Of a stretch of 64,000 nt of DNA, positions 52,005-59,831 are shown piece after piece (position 1 is the first letter of the stretch; each line of letters starts with the position of its first letter). Source of the stretch: Actinomycetota bacterium (GTDB lineage: Bacteria; Actinomycetota; Acidimicrobiia; Acidimicrobiales; Aldehydirespiratoraceae). The stretch is from assembly GCA_029979265.1 (NCBI GenBank), contig JAPOHW010000004.1, positions 1 to 64,000 of the forward strand, in the 5' to 3' direction. Under the pieces are notes generated by a model. It saw nothing but the letters and a program-made list of their open reading frames with translations, had not been told where the DNA came from and did no database searches. Both the position numbers and the translations under genes were made by a program.

Positions 52005-52631
52005 ATGACCTTGCAACCGACACGGCCGAGCGATGAGCCGCATCTGACGATGCTCCACATTCGACGCTGGCATGATCCGCTGATCGACGAACTCGGCCAT
52101 GACGCTCGGTCGCGCTACGTCGAACGCTTCTGGCTGGGAATCCTCGGACCATCCACCACACTGCTGCTTCGGGCACTCACCGACGAGCTCGACGCCAGCG
52201 GCGGCGCAGCCGAGATCGACCTCGGGGATATTGCCGCACAGCTTGGAATCGGACACAACGGGGGGCGAAACAGCGCACTTGCCCGATCACTGCAGCGAGC
52301 GTGCCGGTTCGGTGCCGCCCGCGTTGCCGGTCGACAGGAACTCGAGATTCGGCATCGCCTTCCGCCACTCAACCGTGCGCAGATCGAACGCCTTCCACCC
52401 CGACTGGCGACCGAGCACGTGCGCCTCGTCGACGCGGGCAGGACCGGCTCTGAGCATCGTGCTCGGGCTCGACGGCTTGCCCTGAGCCTCATCGAATGCG
52501 GTGACGGATTCGATGAAGCCGAGCGCCAACTCGACCGCTGGAGGGTGCCGGACTCGATCGCGGCAGAAGCGGTGAGCTGGGCATGGGAACGCCACCGACT
52601 CGCCGCAGAGCTCAGCCCAGACGCAGCATGA
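52005..52631 (+). CDS. Protein of unknown function with possible winged-helix segment
   Basis: The 208-residue soluble protein is recognised only as hypothetical. Residues about 60-110 (AEIDLGDIAAQLGIGHNGGRN split over a helix-turn-helix-like pattern, then LARSLQRACRFGAARVAG) could be a DNA-binding wing; the C-terminal part is helical and Arg-rich with RRLALSLIECGDGFDEAERQ. ATG 52005 has AAGGGG just upstream and is preferred over the longer frame. The gene stands alone behind an AT-rich promoter with an inverted repeat, so autoregulation is possible but unproven. Confidence 0.6.
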   Translation: MTLQPTRPSDEPHLTMLHIRRWHDPLIDELGHDARSRYVERFWLGILGPSTTLLLRALTDELDASGGAAEIDLGDIAAQLGIGHNGGRNSALARSLQRACRFGAARVAGRQELEIRHRLPPLNRAQIERLPPRLATEHVRLVDAGRTGSEHRARARRLALSLIECGDGFDEAERQLDRWRVPDSIAAEAVSWAWERHRLAAELSPDAA

Positions 52632-52668
52632 CGTCGAGAGAAACCACTGCGCACGTTTGCTCTACAGG

Positions 52669-52717
52669 GCCTGGTCGGGAACGGAACGGCCACAGCGCCT
52701 GGTCGGGAACGGAACGG
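52669..52717. repeat. Two 21-base direct repeats upstream of the Flp pilin gene
   Basis: GCCTGGTCGGGAACGGAACGG occurs in two exact copies (52669-52689 and 52697-52717; period 28) in the 217-base gap before the pilin gene. A regulator binding site or structured leader is possible. The rest of the gap holds TCGACAAAAGATCT and a partial repeat TCGACAAGAA, nothing coding. Confidence 0.75.
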
Positions 52718-52848
52718 TAAGGTCGACAAAAGATCTTCGACAAGAAATGCAGAAAAAGACCTAAGGAACTACAGTGACCGTGCCGATCGTGTTGCTATCG
52801 GTTCGCCACCGGCTCGGTGGTGAGAGTCACAACAGGGAGTCCACCCGA

Positions 52849-53034
52849 ATGATCACCGCCTATCAGTTCCTTTCCGCTTGGGTCACGAGTCGTGTCGACG
52901 ACGATCGTGGGGCCAGCCTCGTCGAGTACGCGCTTCTGGTTGCACTTATCGCCGTTGTGTGCATCGCAGCCGTGACGCTTCTCGGTAGCGCAGCCTCCGA
53001 GAAGTTCTCGACCGTCAGCTCGAACCTCGAGTAA
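52849..53034 (+). CDS. Flp-type pilin, orphan copy
   Basis: The 61-residue prepilin has a short hydrophilic leader ending DDDRG, then ASLVEYALLVALIAVVCIAAV, the exact class III (Flp) pattern with Glu at +5 and Tyr at +6 after the processing Gly. It would be cleaved by a TadV-type peptidase and polymerised by the Tad machine encoded at 1-4335, which lacks a canonical pilin. GGGAG (52835-52839) sits 9 bases before ATG 52849; the frame extends upstream to 52774 without support. Confidence 0.9.
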   Translation: MITAYQFLSAWVTSRVDDDRGASLVEYALLVALIAVVCIAAVTLLGSAASEKFSTVSSNLE

Positions 53035-53089
53035 CCGTGCTGCCTCGGGTAACCGAGCCGCAGCTCCACATCTGAACGTTTTGCAACGT

Positions 53090-53119
53090 CGAACGGCGGC
53101 CGATCATGGCCGCCGTTCG
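53090..53119. terminator. Strong hairpin, likely bidirectional terminator
   Basis: A perfect 12-base stem CGAACGGCGGCC / GGCCGCCGTTCG with the 6-base loop GATCAT lies between the convergent Flp pilin and PepA genes. There is no clean T tract, which is common in high-GC actinobacteria. Confidence 0.65.
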
Positions 53120-53184
53120 TCCGTTTGCTCGTCCGCCTGACGGCATCCCACTCGCGCCCGGAGCAGGAGCGCGCTTCGCGTCGT

Positions 53185-54627
53185 TCAGGACGGCGCCTGA
53201 AAGTTCGAAGCCAAGCTCGCCAGCAGTCGTACACCGAACCCAGTCCCGCCCTTGCTCCATTCGCCGTCCTCCGCGTCGGTGAACGCCGGACCCGCGATGT
53301 CGAGATGCGCCCACGGGATCCCATCACCGACGAACTGCTGAAGGATCAGACCTGCGGTCAGCGCGCCGCCGTACGGACCGCCGATGTTCTTCATGTCGGC
53401 GATCGCCGAGTCGCACATCTTCATGTAATCGCTGGGAAGGGGGAGGTGCCATACCCGTTCGCCGCTCTGATGTGACGCAGCCTCGATCTGCTCCACCCAG
53501 GCATCGCTGTTGCTCATCAGGCCGGCGATCTTGGGACCGAGCGCGACCATGCACGCTCCGGTGAGCGTGGCCAGGTCGACGATGGCATCGGGCTTCGCCT
53601 CCGAGGCGAGCGACAAGCCATCGGCGAGAATCAGCCGACCCTCGGCATCGGTGTTGAGCACCTCGATGGTCTTGCCGTTGCGAATCCTCAGCACGTCGCC
53701 GGGCCTGGTGGCGTCACCACCGAGCATGTTGTCGGTCATGGGGATCCACGCTCGCACCTTGCAGGGAACCTGCAGATCCCTCAGCACAGACATCGCTCCA
53801 ATGACCGCCGCAGCGCCACCCATGTCGCACTTCATTGTCATCATTCCCTGGCCGGTTTTGATCGAGAGACCACCAGCATCGAACGTGATGCCCTTGCCGA
53901 CCAAGGCAAGAAATCCCGTTGCGGTTCCCTTCGGCGTATAGGTCAACTCCACCAGCCGCGGCGGGTTGGTCGACCCTCGGTTCACGCCGAGCAACCCTCC
54001 GAGCTTGCCCTTCTTGATGGCGGACTCGTCCCAGATCTTGATGGCGAGACCCTGCGCCTTGGCCATGGCAGCAGTTCGGCGAGCAAAGACAGCCGGTGTC
54101 AGCGTGCCACCCGGCTCATTCACCAGATCGCGAGCGAGCATCTGTCCCCGGGCAATGGCACTCCCTCGATCGCACGCCGCCTGGTTCTTGGCCCCACTTC
54201 CACCGGCGATCTCGACGGTCCGAAGCTTCGATGGCTTGCCCTCAGACTTGTAGGTGAGAAAGGTGTATGCGCCAAGCGACAGCCCCTCGACGAGCGCTTC
54301 CCGAACGCTGCCACCGTCGAGGTCGATGTCTGGCAGTTCGAACCCGATCTTGCCGAAGTGACCGAATCGCCGGGCCATCCCGGCCGCTGCGTTGCGGATC
54401 GCCGCTGCATCCACGACGTCGGCGGGACCCATCCCGACCAAGATCTCCGTTCGCGTTGCCCCAGGAGAGACATGGACGTCTCCCTCCTTGCCGCTGAAGC
54501 TCGCTGACCCGAGCTCTGCAACGCTGATCCCGCTCAGGCCACCCTCGACGGCTTCGGTGGTCACCAACCGTATGCGGGCCTTGGTGGCCTTCGGAACACT
54601 GCGAACAACCTTGTACGTGATGGGCAT
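53185..54627 (-). CDS. pepA: Leucyl aminopeptidase (M17)
   Basis: The 480-residue cytosolic aminopeptidase has VGKGITFDAGGLSIK, MKCDMGGAAAVIGA, the M17 signature NTDAEGRLILADGL and the C-terminal WAHLDIAGPAF, covering the two-metal site (Lys, Asp, Asp, Glu). The N-terminal domain (about 1-165) is the family's less conserved region. ATG 54627 has TACGAT 6 bases upstream, which excludes the longer frame that would overlap the divergent transporter gene. Confidence 0.95.
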   Translation of the reverse strand: MPITYKVVRSVPKATKARIRLVTTEAVEGGLSGISVAELGSASFSGKEGDVHVSPGATRTEILVGMGPADVVDAAAIRNAAAGMARRFGHFGKIGFELPDIDLDGGSVREALVEGLSLGAYTFLTYKSEGKPSKLRTVEIAGGSGAKNQAACDRGSAIARGQMLARDLVNEPGGTLTPAVFARRTAAMAKAQGLAIKIWDESAIKKGKLGGLLGVNRGSTNPPRLVELTYTPKGTATGFLALVGKGITFDAGGLSIKTGQGMMTMKCDMGGAAAVIGAMSVLRDLQVPCKVRAWIPMTDNMLGGDATRPGDVLRIRNGKTIEVLNTDAEGRLILADGLSLASEAKPDAIVDLATLTGACMVALGPKIAGLMSNSDAWVEQIEAASHQSGERVWHLPLPSDYMKMCDSAIADMKNIGGPYGGALTAGLILQQFVGDGIPWAHLDIAGPAFTDAEDGEWSKGGTGFGVRLLASLASNFQAPS

Positions 54628-54633
54628 GGCGAG

Positions 54634-54639
54634 ATCGTA
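54634..54639 (-). promoter_or_regulatory. Putative leaderless -10 element of pepA
   Basis: Minus-strand TACGAT ends 6 bases before ATG 54627. Confidence 0.45.
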
Positions 54640-54708
54640 GCCAGCTGGTCCCAAGACACAGGAACCCGCACCGGCGCAACCGATGTGTGCGCCACCCCGG
54701 CGAACCCG

Positions 54709-54714
54709 TAACGT
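54709..54714 (+). promoter_or_regulatory. Putative leaderless -10 element of the MFS gene
   Basis: TAACGT ends 6 bases before GTG 54721 and only 3 before GTG 54718, favouring the second codon. Confidence 0.4.
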
Positions 54715-54720
54715 CACGTG

Positions 54721-55977
54721 GTGGCTACCACTTCCTCCGCTGTCGAGACCCCATCCAGGCAACAGATGGGGCGGCGCGAGCTTCTGATCTTCGTCTCAGC
54801 AGCAATCGGTCTGATGGCGCTCGCGATCGACGCCATGCTGCCGGCATTCGACGAAATGCGGGAAACGTTCGGCCTCGAGCCGAGCTCGACACACATCAGC
54901 CACACCCTCACGGCCTTCTTCGCCGGAATCGCCATCGCCCAGTTGGCGTGGGGCCCGCTGACCGACCGATTCGGCCGCCGCAAGATCCTCTACGCGGGCC
55001 TTGCGGTCTACGTCGTCGGGGCCGTCGCCTCCGCGCTCGCACCATCGCTCGAAACGCTCATCGTCACGCGACTGATCTGGGGCATCGGTGCGGGTGGACC
55101 TCGGGTTGTCGTCACTGCGATCGTGCGCGACATCTATCTCGGCCGCGAGATGGCCCGGGTCATGTCTCAAGTGATGGCCGTCTTCATCCTGGTTCCCATC
55201 GTGGCGCCGTCCCTCGGCGCAGCCATCATGCTCATCGCCCCGTGGCAGTGGATCTTCTGGCTCTGTGCATCGGCCGGCGTCGGACTCGGCCTCTGGGCAA
55301 TCCGCCTGCCAGAGACCCTGCGCGACGACAACCGACGGCCACTCCGCCTGGTTGAGATACGCACAGCGGGCCGCCGCGTGGTGCGAACCCGGGTGACGTT
55401 TCGCACCACCGTGGCATCCATCGTCATTCAGGGAGCAATGACGCTCTACCTCACCACGAGCGAGGTGATCGTCGGAGAGGTCTACGGTCGCGATGCGTGG
55501 TTCCCCTTCGTATTCGGCGCCATCGCGATCTGTCTCGCCTTCAGCTCACTGGCCAACGGCCGGCTGGTGACCCGTCTCGGGCTCTCTCGAAGCATCAGCC
55601 TGCAGTCCAGGGCGATGACTGCGATATCGATTGGGCTGGTGGTGGTCACCACGGTGTTCGAACGACCGAACTTCTACGTGTTCCACGCAGCACTGGCCCT
55701 CACCGTCGCGTCGTACATGATGATCTCTCCCAACCTGAACGCGGCTGGCATGGTCCCGATGGGAGACATGGCCGGCACAGCGTCCTCCGTGATCAGCGCT
55801 GCGCGTCTCGGCTTCGGCGCCGTGATCGCCGCGCTCATGACCGGCGCGATCGGTGACTCGCTCCGCGGATTCGCCATCGCCACTGCGGTCTTCGTGACCA
55901 CGGCAGCAGCGGTCGCTGCCCGTTCTGCTCCGCACGGATTCGACGAGGACGAGACGACCGGCGACCAGCATCGTTAG
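54721..55977 (+). CDS. MFS drug-resistance transporter, Bcr/CflA type
   Basis: The 418-residue protein has 12 hydrophobic helices with the N-terminal MFS motif GPLTDRFGRRKILYAGL between helices 2 and 3 and RLIWGIGAGGPRVVVTAIVRD in helix 4, as in Bcr/CflA efflux pumps. LALIDAMLPAF-like sequence near helix 1 (ALAIDAMLPAFDEM) is also typical. Substrate is unknown. GTG 54721 is preferred by promoter spacing over GTG 54718. Its stop overlaps the convergent membrane gene by 4 bases. Confidence 0.88.
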   Translation: MATTSSAVETPSRQQMGRRELLIFVSAAIGLMALAIDAMLPAFDEMRETFGLEPSSTHISHTLTAFFAGIAIAQLAWGPLTDRFGRRKILYAGLAVYVVGAVASALAPSLETLIVTRLIWGIGAGGPRVVVTAIVRDIYLGREMARVMSQVMAVFILVPIVAPSLGAAIMLIAPWQWIFWLCASAGVGLGLWAIRLPETLRDDNRRPLRLVEIRTAGRRVVRTRVTFRTTVASIVIQGAMTLYLTTSEVIVGEVYGRDAWFPFVFGAIAICLAFSSLANGRLVTRLGLSRSISLQSRAMTAISIGLVVVTTVFERPNFYVFHAALALTVASYMMISPNLNAAGMVPMGDMAGTASSVISAARLGFGAVIAALMTGAIGDSLRGFAIATAVFVTTAAAVAARSAPHGFDEDETTGDQHR

Positions 55978-56837
55978 GGCGACAGCAGCACGCGAGCGAC
56001 GATGTCTTGGCCGAATCCGGTGAGGATCGCCAAGTACATGAGGCCGGTTGCAGCCATGACCGCCGAGTACTGCCGTTCCTTGAGGGCCAACCGACACACG
56101 CCGATGAGTGAGACGGTGCCGATCACCGAGGCCACCCAGAACCATCCGAGCAGTCCGTTGTATGCGTCGTCGATGGTTCCGTCGAGGACGGAGATCATGC
56201 CTGTGGGGATCAGGAACACGAGTGTTTCCGGCAGCCAGAGCAGCCCGGCCCACCTGACCTGTTCGAGGATGGGCGCTCGGGCCAAACCCGGTTGCACGAG
56301 GTACCAGTGCCCGAGAAGCATCGCATCGGACAGCGCTCCCAGAAACAACGCCGAGGTGATGCCTCGAGTGATGGAGAGTATCTCCACATCGGCCCCCACC
56401 CCCGCTTCCCATGATGCGATCAGGACTGCGATCAGGCCGACGACCGCAGAGACGAGATCGAGCACCGGGGGAAACTCGGCTGCTGTCTTGTCGAATCGCT
56501 GCTCCTCGCGGTCGATGCCGGTCATCTCGGCAACCCGTTGACTGCGCCGCTCCACTACCTCGCGCTGACCGGCGACACCGGCTGAACGACGAATGACCGA
56601 AACGGCCAAGGTGGCGGTACCGACCGCCATGAACGCGATCGTGCCGATCTCGCGCTCCCAGGTCGGCGACGTGATGAAGGCTGCCACCAGCGACCCGCCA
56701 GCGAGGACGAGAAAGGTGAGGCGCTGCAGCCAGCCGTAGCCGAGTCCAACCTCGCGACGACGTGTCGTGACCCACAGGAACAGCCAGCCGCCTGCGGCCC
56801 ACTGGAGCAGGACGGTTGCACCATCGAGTTCGATCAT
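55974..56837 (-). CDS. Conserved polytopic membrane protein, function unknown
   Basis: The 287-residue protein has seven or eight hydrophobic segments, with a charged cytoplasmic loop (about 85-120, RRSQRVAEMTGIDREEQRFDK). The second half contains SDAMLLGHWYLVQPGL, a conserved-looking His/Trp/Tyr pattern. I do not recognise a characterised family. It follows the M24 peptidase by 3 bases on the same strand, so the two are probably co-transcribed. Its stop overlaps the convergent MFS gene. Confidence 0.7.
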   Translation of the reverse strand: MIELDGATVLLQWAAGGWLFLWVTTRRREVGLGYGWLQRLTFLVLAGGSLVAAFITSPTWEREIGTIAFMAVGTATLAVSVIRRSAGVAGQREVVERRSQRVAEMTGIDREEQRFDKTAAEFPPVLDLVSAVVGLIAVLIASWEAGVGADVEILSITRGITSALFLGALSDAMLLGHWYLVQPGLARAPILEQVRWAGLLWLPETLVFLIPTGMISVLDGTIDDAYNGLLGWFWVASVIGTVSLIGVCRLALKERQYSAVMAATGLMYLAILTGFGQDIVARVLLSP

Positions 56838-56840
56838 CGA

Positions 56841-57947
56841 CTACCCGAGGACGGCGAGATGATGATCGACGGTGTTGAGCGGATCGGGCCCGTCGTCTGC
56901 GGCAACGACGATGTCTTCGAGGCGCATACCCCATTTGCCGGGAATGTAGATTCCAGGCTCGATCGAGAAGGCGTTGCCTGCCGCCAACGGCGTGGCGTTG
57001 CCCTCGACAATGTAGGGATCTTCGTGGGCTTCGACTCCGATGCCATGACCGGTGCGGTGAATGAAATAGCTGCCGTAGCCGGCGTCGACGATCCGCTGAC
57101 GGGCCGCCCGGTCGACGTCTTGTGCAGGTGTGCCCACGGTGGCGGCTCGGACCGCTGCTGCCTGGGCTTCGTGGAGCACTGCATAGGCCTCGAGGTAGTC
57201 GCGGTCGGGACGGCCGTCGGTCCACACGTTGCGGGTGAGGTCGGAGCAGTAGCCGACACCATCGTCACCGATCATCGTTCCGCCGAAGTCGCAGAGCACA
57301 TTCTCGCCGGACTGGATGACGCGGTCGCCGGCATGGTGATGCGGGCTTGCGGCGTTGGGGCCCGATGCCACGATCGCGAAATTCACGCGGTCGTGACCTT
57401 CCTCCACGATCTGGCGACCGAGTTCGGCCGACACCTGGGCCTCGGTCTGACCTACCAGCGCAATAGCACCTGATTGCAACCGTTCTGCGATGCGATCGAC
57501 GGCAGCGGCAGCGGCCCGGAGGCGCTCGACCTCCTCGCCATCCTTTACTTGACGGATCGGGCTGGTGATCGTCGATGCCCGGCGAAACGACGAGTTCGGC
57601 ATCTGCTTGGTGAGGTCGACGAGAAACCCAGCCCACATGTGATCACCGATTGCGACCTCGCGGGCTGGGCCGGCAAGGTCGGCGATGATCGCAATCGGAT
57701 CTTCGGTCTCGCCCCAACCCTTGACCGAGAAAAGTTCGGGCCGCTCGGTGACGCGGGCCGCTTCGAGGCCGGGCAGAACGAGTGTGGCGTCACCGTCGCG
57801 GGGCACGACGAGCATCGTGATCCGTTCGAGCGGCATCGCTTCATAACCGCAGAAGTATGGGAGGTCACTACCGACCGAGAGCATCAGTACGTCGACCCCG
57901 TCGGCTTCCATCCGGGCTCGGGCCCGCTCGAGACGAGTTGTGAACAT
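56841..57947 (-). CDS. M24 family metallopeptidase (Xaa-Pro aminopeptidase-like)
   Basis: The 368-residue protein has a creatinase-like N-terminal domain (about 1-130) and a pita-bread catalytic domain with LCDFGGTMIGDDGVGYCSDLTRNV (metal Asp residues), HRTGHGIGVEAHEDPYI (His) and FSIEPGIYIPGKWGMRLED (Glu residues), a complete dinuclear metal site. It should cleave X-Pro bonds in the cytoplasm. ATG 57947 has TAGCCT 6 bases upstream. It is divergent from metY across 44 bases. Confidence 0.92.
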   Translation of the reverse strand: MFTTRLERARARMEADGVDVLMLSVGSDLPYFCGYEAMPLERITMLVVPRDGDATLVLPGLEAARVTERPELFSVKGWGETEDPIAIIADLAGPAREVAIGDHMWAGFLVDLTKQMPNSSFRRASTITSPIRQVKDGEEVERLRAAAAAVDRIAERLQSGAIALVGQTEAQVSAELGRQIVEEGHDRVNFAIVASGPNAASPHHHAGDRVIQSGENVLCDFGGTMIGDDGVGYCSDLTRNVWTDGRPDRDYLEAYAVLHEAQAAAVRAATVGTPAQDVDRAARQRIVDAGYGSYFIHRTGHGIGVEAHEDPYIVEGNATPLAAGNAFSIEPGIYIPGKWGMRLEDIVVAADDGPDPLNTVDHHLAVLG

Positions 57948-57953
57948 GCCATG

Positions 57954-57959
57954 AGGCTA
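57954..57959 (-). promoter_or_regulatory. Putative leaderless -10 element of the M24 peptidase gene
   Basis: Minus-strand TAGCCT ends 6 bases before ATG 57947. Confidence 0.45.
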
Positions 57960-57979
57960 GACCCGAGCGTTGGCATGCG

Positions 57980-57985
57980 TACGAT
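57980..57985 (+). promoter_or_regulatory. Putative leaderless -10 element of metY
   Basis: TACGAT ends 6 bases before ATG 57992, in the same divergent gap as the M24 promoter. Confidence 0.45.
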
Positions 57986-57991
57986 CGGTGC

Positions 57992-59278
57992 ATGACTGAT
58001 CACACGTGGGGCTTTCGAACCCGTGCCCTTCATGCCGGGGCGCGTCCGGACCCGACCACCGGGGCGCGGGCGGTTCCGATCTTTCAGACGTCGTCGTACG
58101 TCTTCGAGGACACTGACGACGCCGCAGATCTCTTCGCTCTGCAGAAGTACGGGATGATCTACAGCCGGCTGGGAAATCCCACCGTCTCGGCGTTCGAAGA
58201 GCGGATGGCATCGCTCGACGGTGCCCTCGGTGCGGTTGCGGCATCGTCAGGGCATGCGGCTGAATTTCTGGCCGTGACCTCACTCGCCGAGGCAGGCGAC
58301 CACATCGTGTCGAGTAGTCACCTGTACGGCGGAACGATCACGATGTTCTCCAACACGCTTGCCCGGTTCGGTATCGAGACGACGTTCGTGGACCCGACCG
58401 ACGTCGACGGCTTCGCAGCCGCCATCCGTCCCGAGACCAAGCTCCTGTTCACCGAGACGATCGGCAACCCGTCCGGGGCGATCGCCGACATCGCCTCCCT
58501 CGCCGACGTGGCCCACGCGAACGGTGTGCCGCTGGCCATCGACTCCACGTTCTCGACCCCGGCGCTGTGCCGACCGATCGAGTGGGGGGCCGACATCGTG
58601 GTCCACTCGGCTACGAAGTTCATCGGCGGTCATGGCACATCGCTCGGAGGCGTCGTGTGCGAAGCCGGCACCTTCGACTGGGGCTCGGGCCGATTTCCCA
58701 ACATGACCGAGCCAGTCCCGACCTACAACGACCTCCGCTGGTGGGACAATTTCGGTGAGTACTCCTACCTCACCAAGGTCCGCAACGATCACCTCCGCGA
58801 CATCGGATCCACACTTGCTCCGATGCATGCGTGGCTCTTCCTCCAGGGTCTCGAGACGCTCGATTTTCGCATGGCGGGTCACGTGGCGAACGCCCGCGCT
58901 GTCGCTGCGTGGCTTCACGACGACTCGAGGGTCGCCTGGGTCAACTACGCCGGACTCCCCTCGTCGCCGCATCACGAGATGTCGAACAAGTACTTGCCGG
59001 CCGGCCCAGGGGCCGTGTTCACGTTCGGCCTCGACGGCGGCCGCGACGCCGGCGCAACATTCATCGAGTCACTCGAGATGATCAGCCATCTGGCCAACGT
59101 CGGTGATGCCAAGACCCTGATCCTTCATCCGGCCTCGACGACGCACTCGCAGTTGTCCGACGAACAGATGGCAGCCGGGTCGGTGACTCCCGACATGGTT
59201 CGGATCTCCGTCGGACTCGAAGACCTCGACGACATCCTGTACGACCTCGACCGTGCGCTGGAGAACGCCCATGCCTGA
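57992..59278 (+). CDS. metY: O-acetylhomoserine sulfhydrylase
   Basis: The 428-residue PLP enzyme makes homocysteine from O-acetylhomoserine and sulfide. It has FRTRALHAGARPDPTTGARA, PIFQTSSYVFED, SSGHAAEFLAV, the PLP-lysine motif HSATKFIGGHGTSLGG and the C-terminal LSDEQMAAGSVTPDMVRISVGLE (given as key segments). Length and motifs fit MetY rather than the shorter cystathionine enzymes. It is coupled to the CoA-binding gene by an 8-base overlap. Confidence 0.94.
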   Translation: MTDHTWGFRTRALHAGARPDPTTGARAVPIFQTSSYVFEDTDDAADLFALQKYGMIYSRLGNPTVSAFEERMASLDGALGAVAASSGHAAEFLAVTSLAEAGDHIVSSSHLYGGTITMFSNTLARFGIETTFVDPTDVDGFAAAIRPETKLLFTETIGNPSGAIADIASLADVAHANGVPLAIDSTFSTPALCRPIEWGADIVVHSATKFIGGHGTSLGGVVCEAGTFDWGSGRFPNMTEPVPTYNDLRWWDNFGEYSYLTKVRNDHLRDIGSTLAPMHAWLFLQGLETLDFRMAGHVANARAVAAWLHDDSRVAWVNYAGLPSSPHHEMSNKYLPAGPGAVFTFGLDGGRDAGATFIESLEMISHLANVGDAKTLILHPASTTHSQLSDEQMAAGSVTPDMVRISVGLEDLDDILYDLDRALENAHA

Positions 59279-59762
59279 ACGCGAACCCATTCCCGGTTGG
59301 GAGCCACCATCGGCCGGGGAACGAAAGCGGATCCTCGACGAGACCCGGTCGATCGCCATCGTCGGCGCGTCGTCGAACCCGGCTCGATCCAGCAACTTCG
59401 TTGCGACCTACCTCCTGAGCTCGTCGGCTGACTACGCGGTCTACCTGGTGAATCCTCGCGAGACCGAGATCCTGGGTCGACCGGTGTATCCGTCGCTGGA
59501 GGACCTACCCGAGGTCCCCGACATGGTGGATGTCTTCCGGCGCTCCGAAGATCTCCCGCCGATCGCTCAGGACGCCGTTGCGATCGGCGCCAAGACGTTC
59601 TGGGCCCAGCTCGGCCTCTGGTCGACCGAAGCGGCCCAGATCGCGTCCCTTGCCGGCCTCGATGTGGTGATGGATCGCTGCACGAAGATCGAGCACGCCC
59701 GGTTCGCAGGCGGCCTTCACCTCGCCGGATTCGACACTGGAGTGATCACCAGCCGCCGTTGA
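59271..59762 (+). CDS. CoA-binding domain protein (YccU-like)
   Basis: The 163-residue protein has a single CoA-binding Rossmann domain: SIAIVGASSNPARSSNFVATYL, VNPRETEILGRPVYPSLEDLPE, DMVDVFRRSEDLPPIAQDAV and WAQLGLWSTEAAQIA, with VVMDRCTKIEHAR at the end. This small family often follows metY in operons. Its function is not established. ATG 59271 overlaps the metY stop region by 8 bases and has GGAG (59260-59263) upstream. Confidence 0.9.
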   Translation: MPEREPIPGWEPPSAGERKRILDETRSIAIVGASSNPARSSNFVATYLLSSSADYAVYLVNPRETEILGRPVYPSLEDLPEVPDMVDVFRRSEDLPPIAQDAVAIGAKTFWAQLGLWSTEAAQIASLAGLDVVMDRCTKIEHARFAGGLHLAGFDTGVITSRR

Positions 59763-59831
59763 TGGGCAGCGCGAAGCGACACTCCCCCTGTGCCCGCTGC
59801 TCTGTTCCCGCTGCGCTCGGAAACGTGCGTG

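Noticed and set aside
53090-53119. LexA box (CGAAC and GTTCG halves)
   Set aside because: The halves are 20 bases apart, not 4; the site is a terminator-like hairpin after a stop codon.
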